DNA from: CAG-411 sp963643465 | GTDB taxonomy: Bacteria > Bacillota > Clostridia > Lachnospirales > Lachnospiraceae | NCBI GenBank assembly: GCA_963643465.1 | Contig: CAVIJT010000003.1 | Coordinates: forward strand, 62,001-126,000 | Direction of reading: 5' to 3' | DNA length: 64,000 nucleotides | Shown here: positions 26,246 to 33,924 of the stretch, piece after piece | How the letters are laid out: every line of letters starts with the position of its first letter | Position numbering within the stretch: the stretch's first letter is position 1 | Position numbers and translations under genes: made by a program | Notes under the pieces: generated by a model | What the model saw: only the letters and a program-made list of their open reading frames with translations | What the model was told of the DNA's origin: nothing | Database searches by the model: none

Positions 26246-28453
26246 TTACTGTGTACATGAAACCGAAAGGTTATTCAGTGTTGGATTATATGTAAATGTA
26301 ACTTTTGTTCCGCTAGACATTCCAGTAATTGTAATACTGCGAGCGCCGGAAGAACTGTTGTAAGAACTGAATTCATACAAAGAGTATGTTCCGGACGAAA
26401 ATGGATAAGCAAGGCTTACCGATTCAGAAACCGCACAATATTTATTGGTGTCTTTGTTGTAAATTTTGAAACTTGCTGACTCGGAACCAGTTGCTACATA
26501 GGTGTAACATAGGTTTCCGTTGGAGTCTTGTGTTAATTTACAGTCATTATCCGTCCATGCGTGTGCGTTTTCTACATAATATACCAAATAACAATTCGAT
26601 GAGGTCTTACTATCTTCACTTACTTTTCCAAGTTTCTTTGCAAGCGCATAAAGTTGTTCGGATGTTTCTTTTAAATTTGCCACGGCGTAAGCCGTATTAG
26701 AAATAACCGCATTATCTTTGTATGCGTAATAATATTTCTTAAGTGCCTGATACTGATCATAGGAAGAAAGTGTATAGTAATTGTCTAACAAATTCTTTGC
26801 CACAGATAATGCAGTAGAAAGTTCTGCATTAGAGGCAATCAGTTCCTTGTCTGGTGATAAAGTCTCGTAGTTTGGAGTAAGTATCAATCTTGTTTCTGAT
26901 GTAACAACAGATGCGGAACTTCTGGAACCTTCCATAATATAACAGTATGCCGGATAAATTTTCTGATCGTAAAGATTTGCACCGTAATATACTACTGTGT
27001 TTTCATAGGCTTCTACATAGTATCCCTGACTGGTACGTCCGCAACCGTCAGAGCTGGAAGCAGTAGAATCGTACTCCTGACTTTCTGAATTGGCATCTGT
27101 AAAATAAGTCGTACCAACAACAGCAGGATTGTGAATCATATGACAGGATGTATCATTTTGGTTAGAATAATTGACACTAACCGTAAAATCCTGATGGGTA
27201 TGTCCACTCATCCAAATAAGATTTGGATATTTTTCAAGTAGATTTCGAAAAGCTGTATTCTGCTCCATACCGGATGCAGTAGAACCATCACTTCCTGTCT
27301 GTCCGTTTACAAGCATGTGCGACTTATAATGAGAAGGAACGTATCCATTGGATAAAGGTGTTTGCCAAGCATCTCCCGCACCGTATCCGCGAAATGGTGC
27401 ATGTTCAATAATATATACGTTTACACCTGTACCATAATAGGTATCTAACAAATCTTTTAACCAGTTAATTTGTTCTTTTGAAAAGTTATCATAACTACCC
27501 GGATCGGAACCATTTTCCAATGCCATAAAAATGAAAACATCACCGGTATTTTTTTCAATCACATAATAATAAGGTTTATTTGCCTCTACATTAGCAACAG
27601 TGCTGTCTGTACCAGAAGATTGTACAAAGGCGGTGATTCCTTTATAAGTATCACCACTGCCCAATTTTCCTTTGGCTTCGGTACGCATATCGTGGTTACC
27701 GTCACACTCGTATATAGGATTGCAATAGTCCGAAGATGCTAAAATCTTTTGATATGTATTCCACTCGTCCGCAAAACCGCCGTTAGAGTTTGAATCACCT
27801 TTGGCGTTTGTTACTGCATCACCGGAAGAAATAATAAAGTCTGTATCCATATCAGCGGCATATTTTAAGGCTTTTTCCCAGTTGCTTTTGGATTTCTGAT
27901 AGTAAGCCTCTGTATCAATATGAACGTCTGAGTAGGAGTTAAATGTATAAAGTAAATTTCCAGAGCCGGAATGCAATTGTTTTGACTCTGGTATATCAAA
28001 TACCGCTTCTGCATCGCTGACATTTACATTTGTCTTGCTTGTAGTTGCAATGATTTTTGTTGCACCGGCTGGAATGGCAGTGTGTTCTTCAAATTTAAAA
28101 GTTCTGGTCTCACCAGCACTCATGTTTTGGAAGTAGACCTGCTTTTTGACAATGTTGTCATCCGTACTGCTATTGGTGGTATCGTCGATATCTCCAATGG
28201 CGTAGTAGCCGTCTAATGCCTTTGTATCATCTGCCCAATATAAATAGTAGGTGCCTGCGTTTTTTACATATAAACTTAAGGAACCTTCTGCATAACCCGG
28301 ATCAGATGCTTCCTGGCCTGTAAATTGGTAAGTGATTACCGTTTGATTGTTTGCACGAATTACCAGTCCTGTAGTTACTACCGATGCGAACAATACAATT
28401 GCAAGCATGATAGGCAAGAACGTAGGAATTCGCTCTTGTTTTTTGTGTTTCAT
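26246..28453 (-). CDS. Secreted calcineurin-like metallophosphoesterase with C-terminal glycan-binding-like module
   Basis: The start at 28453 is chosen for AAGGGAG 6 nt upstream, giving 735 residues; an upstream in-frame ATG lacks a site. A hydrophobic N-terminus (LPIMLAIVLFASVVTTGLVI) acts as signal peptide or anchor. The phosphoesterase core has the metal ligands in order: SDVHID, SSGDAV, ECDGNHDMR, IEHAPFRG and MSGHTHQDF, the D-x-H / GD / GNHD / GHTH series of the metallophos superfamily. An N-terminal beta module (~30-160) precedes it, and the last ~110 residues (CYLVYYVENAHAW) resemble a starch-binding-like beta sandwich. The likely substrate is an extracellular phosphoester or nucleotide, which cannot be fixed here. 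It is the first gene of a two-gene operon with the LRR protein. Confidence 0.88.
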   Translation of the reverse strand: MKHKKQERIPTFLPIMLAIVLFASVVTTGLVIRANNQTVITYQFTGQEASDPGYAEGSLSLYVKNAGTYYLYWADDTKALDGYYAIGDIDDTTNSSTDDNIVKKQVYFQNMSAGETRTFKFEEHTAIPAGATKIIATTSKTNVNVSDAEAVFDIPESKQLHSGSGNLLYTFNSYSDVHIDTEAYYQKSKSNWEKALKYAADMDTDFIISSGDAVTNAKGDSNSNGGFADEWNTYQKILASSDYCNPIYECDGNHDMRTEAKGKLGSGDTYKGITAFVQSSGTDSTVANVEANKPYYYVIEKNTGDVFIFMALENGSDPGSYDNFSKEQINWLKDLLDTYYGTGVNVYIIEHAPFRGYGAGDAWQTPLSNGYVPSHYKSHMLVNGQTGSDGSTASGMEQNTAFRNLLEKYPNLIWMSGHTHQDFTVSVNYSNQNDTSCHMIHNPAVVGTTYFTDANSESQEYDSTASSSDGCGRTSQGYYVEAYENTVVYYGANLYDQKIYPAYCYIMEGSRSSASVVTSETRLILTPNYETLSPDKELIASNAELSTALSVAKNLLDNYYTLSSYDQYQALKKYYYAYKDNAVISNTAYAVANLKETSEQLYALAKKLGKVSEDSKTSSNCYLVYYVENAHAWTDNDCKLTQDSNGNLCYTYVATGSESASFKIYNKDTNKYCAVSESVSLAYPFSSGTYSLYEFSSYNSSSGARSITITGMSSGTKVTFTYNPTLNNLSVSCTQ

Positions 28454-28523
28454 AGTTATCTCCCTTCTTTTTCTGTATGTATTCATGGTTTGGTGTCAAA
28501 AGATTATATTTTTTAGGATTAGA

Positions 28524-28837
28524 GTGTCAAAAGCCTATAATTTTTTTGGCACTTGTCAAATTGCACAATTGAGGATTTCGATTTGTAGATGGCGTCCGTT
28601 TCAGACAATCACTGCAGACACGTCGATTTCGCCCATTTTGCTTCGGCGCCTATTAGCAGATGCCTTCGATAACTTACTTCGTTCAAACAAATCTACGGCA
28701 TCTGCGCTTACTCACAAAATCGGGCGAAATTCTCCTATCGTCTGCTTGTGCTTGTCTGGCACGGACACCATCTGCAAACTGTTATTTTATTGTTGCGCAA
28801 TTTGACAAGTACAATTTAGATTATGAGCTTTTGACAC
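28524..28837. repeat. Long-hairpin dispersed repeat, copy A
   Basis: This element is about 314 nt and has nested inverted arms. Outer arms are GTGTCAAAAGC (28524-28534) and GCTTTTGACAC (28827-28837); next come ACTTGTCAAATTGCACAA (28551-28568) and TTGCGCAATTTGACAAGT (28793-28810); then 28588-28599 with 28761-28772; and the innermost GCAGATGCC (28656-28664) with GGCATCTGC (28697-28705). Almost the whole length can fold into one rod. It lies between the divergent metallophosphoesterase and DAHP synthase genes and resembles no known RNA family I can name. Copies B and C are at 49183 and 56536. Confidence 0.85.
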
Positions 28838-28997
28838 CTTAATCTTTTTAGTAAATAAACTTTTAGACTTTCAAACCATTTTGGATAATTGCATACGTCA
28901 ATTATTTTAACATAAAAAAGGGAAAGATACTATAATGGTGTGTAATCGGAAGTGGAAGGTTAAAAGGGGATTATATAATTATAAGGAAGAAAGTTGT

Positions 28998-29026
28998 TTG
29001 CACAATACAAGATAGTATGTTATACT
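28998..29026 (+). promoter_or_regulatory. SigA-type promoter of the DAHP synthase gene
   Basis: TTGCAC (28998-29003), a 17-bp spacer, then TATACT (29021-29026). The short leader (~60 nt) leaves no room for a T-box or attenuator. Confidence 0.75.
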
Positions 29027-29094
29027 AATGTGCGAATGGCTAAAAATAGGAATACGAATTGTATTACAAATAGAAATATTAGGAGGAAAGAAAA

Positions 29095-30123
29095 ATGGGA
29101 ATCACTTATAAAGAGCCCGTACCTACTCCAGAGCAGTTTCGCGAAGAGTATAAGGTACCTCAGCATATTGTTGAGTTAAAGAAAAAAAGAGACCAGGAAA
29201 TCAAAGATGTTATTGCAGGTAAGGATGATCGTTTTCTTGTAGTTATCGGACCATGTTCTGCAGATAAAGAAGATAGTGTATTAGATTATTTGACTCGTTT
29301 ATCAAAAGTAAATGAGAAAGTTTCTGACAAGTTAATCATTATCCCTCGTGTATATACCAATAAGCCAAGAACTACTGGTGAAGGATATAAGGGAATGGTA
29401 CATCAGCCAGACCCAGAGCAGAAGGCAGATTTATTAGGCGGTCTTAGAGCAATTCGTGAGTTGCATATTAAGGCAGCAGATATTAGTGGTATGACTTGTG
29501 CAGACGAGATGTTATATCCAGAAAACTTTATGTATTTAGATGATATTTTATCTTATGTTGCAGTAGGAGCTCGTTCTGTTGAGAATCAGCAGCATAGATT
29601 AGTAGTCAGCGGAATGGATATTGCAGCAGGTATGAAGAATCCTACTACAGGTGGTATGGGAGTTATGTTAAACTCTGTTCTTGCAGGACAGATTCCACAG
29701 GAATTTTTATATCGTCAGTATGAGGTACATACAGATGGTAATCCATATGCACATTGTATTCTTCGTGGTGCAGTAGACAAGTATGGTTCTTCTTATCCAA
29801 ACTATTATTATGAAGATTTATTATTATTAAGCGAGGCTTATGCTAAGAGAGATTTAGAAAATCCTGCTTGTGTAGTGGATGCAAACCATGCAAACTCTAA
29901 CAAGAAATACAAAGAGCAGATTCGTATTGTAAACGATATTTTGAATTCCAGAAACATGAACTCAGACATTAAGAAATTAGTGAAGGGTGTTATGGTAGAG
30001 AGCTACATCGAAGAAGGTAACCAGCCAGTTGGTGGCGGATGCTACGGTAAGTCTATCACAGATCCTTGTCTTGGATGGGATGATACAGAGAGATTATTAT
30101 ACAATTTGGCAGAGAAGTGCTAA
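29095..30123 (+). CDS. aroF: 3-deoxy-7-phosphoheptulonate (DAHP) synthase, class I AroF/G/H type
   Basis: The protein has 342 residues, close to the ~350 of the AroFGH family. It joins phosphoenolpyruvate and erythrose 4-phosphate as the first step of the shikimate pathway, in the cytosol. Recognisable blocks are VVIGPCSADKEDSVLDYL, PRVYTNKPRTTGEGYKG (PEP binding), PTTGGMGVMLNSV, HCILRGAVDKYG, VVDANHANSNKK (metal ligand His) and GVMVESYIEEGNQ. An N-terminal ~60-residue extension, as in the feedback-regulated E. coli enzymes, is present; which amino acid inhibits it is not evident. It is monocistronic with its own promoter and terminator. AGGAGG lies upstream of the ATG. Confidence 0.95.
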   Translation: MGITYKEPVPTPEQFREEYKVPQHIVELKKKRDQEIKDVIAGKDDRFLVVIGPCSADKEDSVLDYLTRLSKVNEKVSDKLIIIPRVYTNKPRTTGEGYKGMVHQPDPEQKADLLGGLRAIRELHIKAADISGMTCADEMLYPENFMYLDDILSYVAVGARSVENQQHRLVVSGMDIAAGMKNPTTGGMGVMLNSVLAGQIPQEFLYRQYEVHTDGNPYAHCILRGAVDKYGSSYPNYYYEDLLLLSEAYAKRDLENPACVVDANHANSNKKYKEQIRIVNDILNSRNMNSDIKKLVKGVMVESYIEEGNQPVGGGCYGKSITDPCLGWDDTERLLYNLAEKC

Positions 30124-30163
30124 AATAGAACGTTTGAAATGATTACAAATCAATTATAAAATG

Positions 30164-30204
30164 AAAAGGACAGAAGCGCGAGGTTGCGTTTCTGTCCTTT
30201 TTTT
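30164..30204 (+). terminator. Intrinsic terminator after DAHP synthase
   Basis: Stem AAAGGACAGAA-CGC / GCG-TTCTGTCCTTT with a 6-nt loop, ending in a T-run. Confidence 0.92.
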
Positions 30205-30447
30205 AAGAGTGGTATTGAGAATATAACTCTTTAAATATTATATAAATCAACTTAAAAAATAATTGAATTAAATATAGTAGATTCATACATCAATAATGAT
30301 GGATAAAAGTTTTAATGAAAAAGTCCGCTTAGCCAGTCAAAAAAGTCTATATTGCAAGTTTGCATGCTTATCCCTTCCGTATATATACTAAAAGGAAATG
30401 TTCGAACTTTCATATCCTAGCATATTGAAATCGTAAAAAAAATACTA

Positions 30448-30481
30448 TTTGTTCCAATGGTCATTTTTTTGTTTAAATGGT
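30448..30481 (-). promoter_or_regulatory. Paired direct repeat, putative LytTR operator 1 (upstream of GHKL kinase)
   Basis: Read on the minus strand, ACCATTTAAACAAA and ACCATTGGAACAAA lie with starts exactly 20 bp apart. The same 14-mer (consensus ACCATTYRAACAAA) is paired at the same pitch at 32016 and 32978. LytTR regulators such as AgrA and ComE bind two direct repeats about 21 bp apart. Apart from this pair, the palindrome at 30538 and the terminator, I see nothing definite in 30205-30664. Confidence 0.6.
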
Positions 30482-30537
30482 TGATTTGGGAAGTGAAATT
30501 TAATAAACTAAGATAAAAAACGTAACTATTCATAACA

Positions 30538-30602
30538 CTCTATAATGGAACAATTAGATACATTATGCTGGCATATAAGTAGCTGATTGTTCCATTATAG
30601 AG
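30538..30602. promoter_or_regulatory. 17-bp perfect inverted repeat before the GHKL kinase gene
   Basis: CTCTATAATGGAACAAT (30538-30554) is repeated inverted as ATTGTTCCATTATAGAG (30586-30602) with a 31-nt spacer. The left arm contains a TATAAT and the arms contain TGGAACAA, similar to the LytTR repeat half. It could be an operator covering the -10 or a leader hairpin. Confidence 0.6.
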
Positions 30603-30664
30603 GCATTCGAATATATGGGGAGGGTTCTGAATAATTACGATAAAACAGAAGAGGAAGTGGTGGA

Positions 30665-31951
30665 ATGGAGGAAGTTGTAAGTGTTCTATATTATTTGGGT
30701 GTGTATCTTTTAGAAGTTATAAAATTTTTTCTAATAGATAAGTATATTTTGGCTTGGAAACAAAAAAAATGGAATTGGAAAAGAGCGATAGCAGCAGGCA
30801 GTGGATTATTAGGAATAGCAATCTTTTTTTCTTATTTATCTGAACAAATAAATCCTTTATTGTTTTATGTTTTATTTTTAGTAATAGAGACGTTTATTAT
30901 ATTTGAGGAATTAGCATGGAAGAAAATATGTGTCACTTTAATAGAAATCTATGTGATTAGCATAATAGATGCTATGTTACATCAAATGTATGTAGTTTTG
31001 TTGGAATTGTTAAAAAGTGATCTAAAACTATCAATGGACATACTTGTATCAGTGACAACGATTCTTTTTTTAGTATTTACCATTTATGCCATGGGGTATA
31101 GAATGCAAAGATATGTTAGAAATATACCAGTACGATATTATGTTATATTTATTTGTTTATCTACAGGAAACAGTATTATATTAGCAGAATTTCAAAGAAT
31201 TATTAAAACAGGAACGATACAGATTCGAATAGCATTTATATTTATTGCATTGGGAATTTTCTTGGAGTTAGCGCTTTTATTAATTCTTGCTGCTACAAGG
31301 GAGGTATATAAAGAAAAAGATTTATTGAATCAAAAGTATCTAAAATGGCAGGAATCGCATTATAAATATTTGGAGCAAAGAGAAACCGCTACAAAAAAAT
31401 TTCGCCATGACATGAGGAATCATATTTATATTTTGCAGCACTTACTGGAACAAAGAAAATTGGAGGAGGCAAAACAGTATGCGAACGAACTAGAGGAGCA
31501 TTTTACGGTTATGGGAACACCAATTTCTGTAAACCATGGGATTGTGGATGCGATATTGAATAAATATGCGATGGAATGTGAAGAAAAGCAAATTCATTTA
31601 TTGGTGAAGGGATATATGCCAAAAGAGTGTAGAGTTTCATCCTTTGATTTATGTGTTATTTTTTCAAATATATTAAGCAATGCTATGGAAGCAACAGAAA
31701 AATGTATGGAAAAAAGAATAAATTTAGAATTGCGACATGAAGAGAATTTCTTTATGTTATGCATAAAAAACACATTTGATGGAAAATTGATGCAAAAAAA
31801 TGGAAGTATACAAACTAGAAAGCAAGATAAAGAATTGCATGGATATGGTCTTGTGAATGTAAAAGAGTGTGTGGAGAGAAATCGAGGACATATGGATATA
31901 CAACAGCGAGAAAATCAGTTTGTAGTTACGATTTATATTAATCTACTCTGA
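30665..31951 (+). CDS. GHKL-type (AgrC/BlpH-like) sensor histidine kinase
   Basis: This 428-residue protein has six or seven TM segments over residues 1-215, a short coiled linker, and a GHKL catalytic domain. TKKFRHDMRNHIYIL holds the phospho-acceptor (about His248) in the HPK10-type context, CVIFSNILSNAMEAT is the N-box and LHGYGLVNVKE the G-box. Such kinases sense extracellular peptides and pair with LytTR regulators; the regulator follows 323 nt downstream. No agrB/agrD-type peptide-maturation genes are nearby, so the signal may be the secreted protein of this locus or another peptide. The start follows AGAGGAAG. It is the first gene of the accessory locus reaching 38748. Confidence 0.92.
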   Translation: MEEVVSVLYYLGVYLLEVIKFFLIDKYILAWKQKKWNWKRAIAAGSGLLGIAIFFSYLSEQINPLLFYVLFLVIETFIIFEELAWKKICVTLIEIYVISIIDAMLHQMYVVLLELLKSDLKLSMDILVSVTTILFLVFTIYAMGYRMQRYVRNIPVRYYVIFICLSTGNSIILAEFQRIIKTGTIQIRIAFIFIALGIFLELALLLILAATREVYKEKDLLNQKYLKWQESHYKYLEQRETATKKFRHDMRNHIYILQHLLEQRKLEEAKQYANELEEHFTVMGTPISVNHGIVDAILNKYAMECEEKQIHLLVKGYMPKECRVSSFDLCVIFSNILSNAMEATEKCMEKRINLELRHEENFFMLCIKNTFDGKLMQKNGSIQTRKQDKELHGYGLVNVKECVERNRGHMDIQQRENQFVVTIYINLL

Positions 31952-32015
31952 TGAGTATTTTTAAGTAATGTTTTAAAAATTTTATTAAAAAAATTTAATT
32001 TTTTAATAGAAAAGT

Positions 32016-32049
32016 ACCATTTGAACAAAAAAAGTACCATTCAAACAAA
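32016..32049 (+). promoter_or_regulatory. Paired direct repeat, putative LytTR operator 2 (upstream of LytTR regulator)
   Basis: ACCATTTGAACAAA (32016) and ACCATTCAAACAAA (32036) lie exactly 20 bp apart on the plus strand. A TATGAT at 32081-32086 is a fitting -10, 45 bp from the second repeat start, with no good -35, as expected for an activated promoter. The predicted leader (~180 nt) to 32274 shows no recognisable element. Confidence 0.6.
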
Positions 32050-32274
32050 AACAATTTCTTTCTGCTAAGCATTGTGATAGTATGATATCAAATTTTCGAA
32101 AATAAAGTCTAGGCAGATTTTACTTAGTGTTACATCTTTAAGAAACTACTAAGAGCTAGAAAATCTTAAATCAATTGGATTTTTGAATGTTTGTAAGATT
32201 ATGGGAGTTTAGTGCAAATTAGTACATAGCATCACTAGTGGAAATGTTACAAGTTAGAAGGAGGTCTACATGAA

Positions 32275-32973
32275 TTGAAGATAGCAATTGTTGATGATGA
32301 TGAAAAATGGATTAAAATGGCAGAGCAACAAGTTTTAGGTTATTGGAAACAGAACATAGATATCTTTAAATATCATAGTGGAAAAACATTTTTGGAGGCA
32401 AAAGAAAAGTTTGATTTTATACTTATGGATATTGAAATGCCAGAAATGGATGGTTTCGACACGATAAAAGAATATCGAAAATGGAATGAAAACGGATTAG
32501 TTCTGATTTTGACAACACATACGGAGATGAGTCGTAAAGGATATCAAGTAGATGCCTTTCGTTATATTGACAAATTGCAAATGCAGGAGGAGTTGCAAGA
32601 AGCATTTTCTTCTGCACAATTGAGATTGAAAGGAGAAAAACGAATTTCGCTACCTATAAAAGTAACGGGAGAAATCGAGATACCACTTAAGAAAATTATA
32701 TATTTTGAGGTGGTGTCAAGAGTAGTAAAAATGCATACAGATACAGAAGAATACATATGTATGGAGCAGATTTCGAAATTGGAAGAACGATTAAAAGGGG
32801 ATGGTTTTTTTATGCCATATCGTTCATATTTGCTTAATTTTGAATGGGTTAGCTCGTTTACGAATAGTGAAATTATTATGAAAAATGGAGATTGTCTTAT
32901 TTTAAGTAGACGAAAATATAAGGAATGGAAAAGTGCATATTTAGAGTGGAAATTCAATGTGGCAAACAGATAA
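32275..32973 (+). CDS. LytTR-family response regulator
   Basis: This 232-residue protein has a receiver domain with IVDDDEKW, ILMDIEMPEMDGF (phospho-acceptor about Asp52), LTTHTEMSRKGYQVDAFRYIDK, then a LytTR DNA-binding domain (~125-225: IIYFEVVSRVVKMHTD, FMPYRSYLLNFEWV, MKNGDCLILSRRKYKEW). It is the partner of the upstream GHKL kinase. The start is TTG at 32275, 10 nt after a perfect AAGGAGG. An ATG 5 nt earlier (32270) is better placed for that site but reads ATG AAT TGA, a two-codon frame overlapping the real start, which may lower or couple initiation. The paired repeats near each promoter of the locus are its likely targets. Confidence 0.92.
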   Translation: MKIAIVDDDEKWIKMAEQQVLGYWKQNIDIFKYHSGKTFLEAKEKFDFILMDIEMPEMDGFDTIKEYRKWNENGLVLILTTHTEMSRKGYQVDAFRYIDKLQMQEELQEAFSSAQLRLKGEKRISLPIKVTGEIEIPLKKIIYFEVVSRVVKMHTDTEEYICMEQISKLEERLKGDGFFMPYRSYLLNFEWVSSFTNSEIIMKNGDCLILSRRKYKEWKSAYLEWKFNVANR

Positions 32974-33026
32974 AAATACCATTCGAACAAAAAAAGTACC
33001 GTTTGAACAAATGGTATTTTTTTATA
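32973..33026 (+). terminator. Terminator built from the operator repeats
   Basis: AAATACCATT (~32974-32983) pairs with AATGGTATTT (~33010-33019) and a T-run follows. The two inner LytTR-like repeats lie in the loop region, so the same DNA may serve as operator and as terminator of the regulator gene. Confidence 0.55.
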
Positions 33027-33062
33027 TTCTTTTATGTGGTAGGATAGTGGCGTTCGAACAAA
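32978..33062 (+). promoter_or_regulatory. Paired direct repeat plus single half-site, putative LytTR operator 3 (upstream of secreted protein)
   Basis: ACCATTCGAACAAA (32978) and ACCGTTTGAACAAA (32998) lie 20 bp apart. A TAGGAT -10-like box follows at 33040-33045, 42 bp after the second repeat start, close to the geometry of operator 2. A further related site GGCGTTCGAACAAA starts at 33049. Confidence 0.6.
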
Positions 33063-33092
33063 TACTTTAAGTATATATACAGAAAGGAAGAA

Positions 33093-33158
33093 ATGAATGT
33101 AACTAAAAAATGCATTCCCGAAAAGCGCTTGTTAATTATTTTTCGAGAATGCAAGTAG
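33093..33158 (+). CDS. Possible 21-residue leader peptide or signal peptide gene
   Basis: An ATG preceded by AAAGGAAG at 3-nt spacing opens a 21-codon frame beginning MNVTKKCIPEKR and ending with a second cysteine close to the C-terminus. Its codons overlap a hairpin with arms TGCATTCCCGAAAA (33111-33124) and TTTTCGAGAATGCA (33140-33153), so ribosome movement would disrupt the hairpin. It lies between operator 3 and the secreted-protein gene. It could be an attenuator peptide, a small secreted signal, or chance. No homologue is known to me. Confidence 0.3.
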   Translation: MNVTKKCIPEKRLLIIFRECK

Positions 33159-33252
33159 TTTTACTTGATAAATCAAGTTAACCAATTCTATCATGAATTG
33201 GGAGATTGTCAAGGAAGAAAATTTCAATAGCATATACAAGGAGGAAAAGTTG

Positions 33253-33771
33253 ATGTTTAAACTTGGAAAAACAAAAGAGAAAGTAGGAAAGAACATGAAT
33301 AAGTTAAAAATGAGAAATTGGTGTAAAGAGGGAAAGAAAAAATTGGGGGTGTTAGCGTGTGCTGTTGCAGTGATGTCTTTAGGGTTTGGAGATACTGCAT
33401 ATGCAAATACAAGCGGAACAATAACTAAGAATAGTGCAACAGTGAAGTATAGTGCAACAGAGCATTCTGTGACAACTAAGGTGTATTATCCTGTTTCAAA
33501 TGGGGATCATGTAGCTTCACTTACAAGTGGTGTAAATTATAAAACATATAAAAGTGGAAAATCAGGAGCTACATCTAGTTGGGTAAGTTATCGTGATACC
33601 ACTGCTAAGACAGTAACTGTATATAATGGAAATCCATGCTATTATGTTGGGATAACTACAAATGTATCAAGTAATAAATATATTGCAGCGATATCTTATT
33701 ATGGAAATGTTAGTTTCGATAATGGAAAGACACCTATTTCTGTAAGTGGTAGCAAGTCTGTAACATGGTAA
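33253..33771 (+). CDS. Small secreted beta-rich protein, possible bacteriocin-like cargo
   Basis: The start at 33253 follows AAGGAGG at 7-nt spacing and gives 172 residues. A long positively charged N-region (~30 residues) precedes a Sec hydrophobic core (LGVLACAVAVMSLGFG) and a cleavage site near TAYANT, leaving a mature chain of about 120 residues rich in Ser, Thr, Tyr, Val and Lys with one Cys. Alternating hydrophobic residues (TVKYSATEHSVTTKVYYPV; VTVYNGNPCYYVGITTNV) suggest a beta sandwich. The layout (Sec-secreted small protein, FtsX-type ABC permease, ABC ATPase) is like the lactococcin 972 group, but I see no sequence match to that bacteriocin. The function is unknown; bacteriocin, signal or adhesin are all possible. 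Confidence 0.8.
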   Translation: MFKLGKTKEKVGKNMNKLKMRNWCKEGKKKLGVLACAVAVMSLGFGDTAYANTSGTITKNSATVKYSATEHSVTTKVYYPVSNGDHVASLTSGVNYKTYKSGKSGATSSWVSYRDTTAKTVTVYNGNPCYYVGITTNVSSNKYIAAISYYGNVSFDNGKTPISVSGSKSVTW

Positions 33772-33846
33772 GTAAATACATTTGTTTTAAGAAGTGAAAA
33801 AATTTTTATAAAATATATTGCTTAGAAAAGCAAAAATAAAAGTTTG

Positions 33847-33890
33847 ATTTGAGCACGACTGTTCAAGATTATGGACAGTTGTGTTCAAAT
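33847..33890 (+). promoter_or_regulatory. Intergenic RNA hairpin before the ABC permease gene
   Basis: An 18-bp stem (33847-33864 with 33873-33890, three G-U pairs, 8-nt loop) lies 34 nt before the permease start. There is no T-run after it, so it is more likely an mRNA-processing or partial-termination element that sets the ratio of secreted protein to transporter. Confidence 0.55.
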
Positions 33891-33924
33891 AATTCTTAAT
33901 AGAGTATTTTAAGGGAGTTGTAAC

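Noticed and set aside
28347..28805. Open reading frames in all three hairpin repeats with a shared peptide (IGRNSPIVC-type)
   Set aside because: No Shine-Dalgarno, the frames run through the hairpin arms, and the between-copy differences are explained by base-pair compensation. The peptide similarity follows from the conserved DNA.
30296..30391. 31-codon peptide with a CKFAC motif upstream of the GHKL kinase, a tempting AgrD-like signal precursor
   Set aside because: No ribosome binding site, no AgrB-type processing gene, and no amphipathic leader. Kept only as a remote alternative for the kinase ligand.
33253..33771. Calling the secreted protein a lactococcin 972 family member
   Set aside because: Only the gene order resembles that group. 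The mature chain is about twice as long and shares no motif I can point to.
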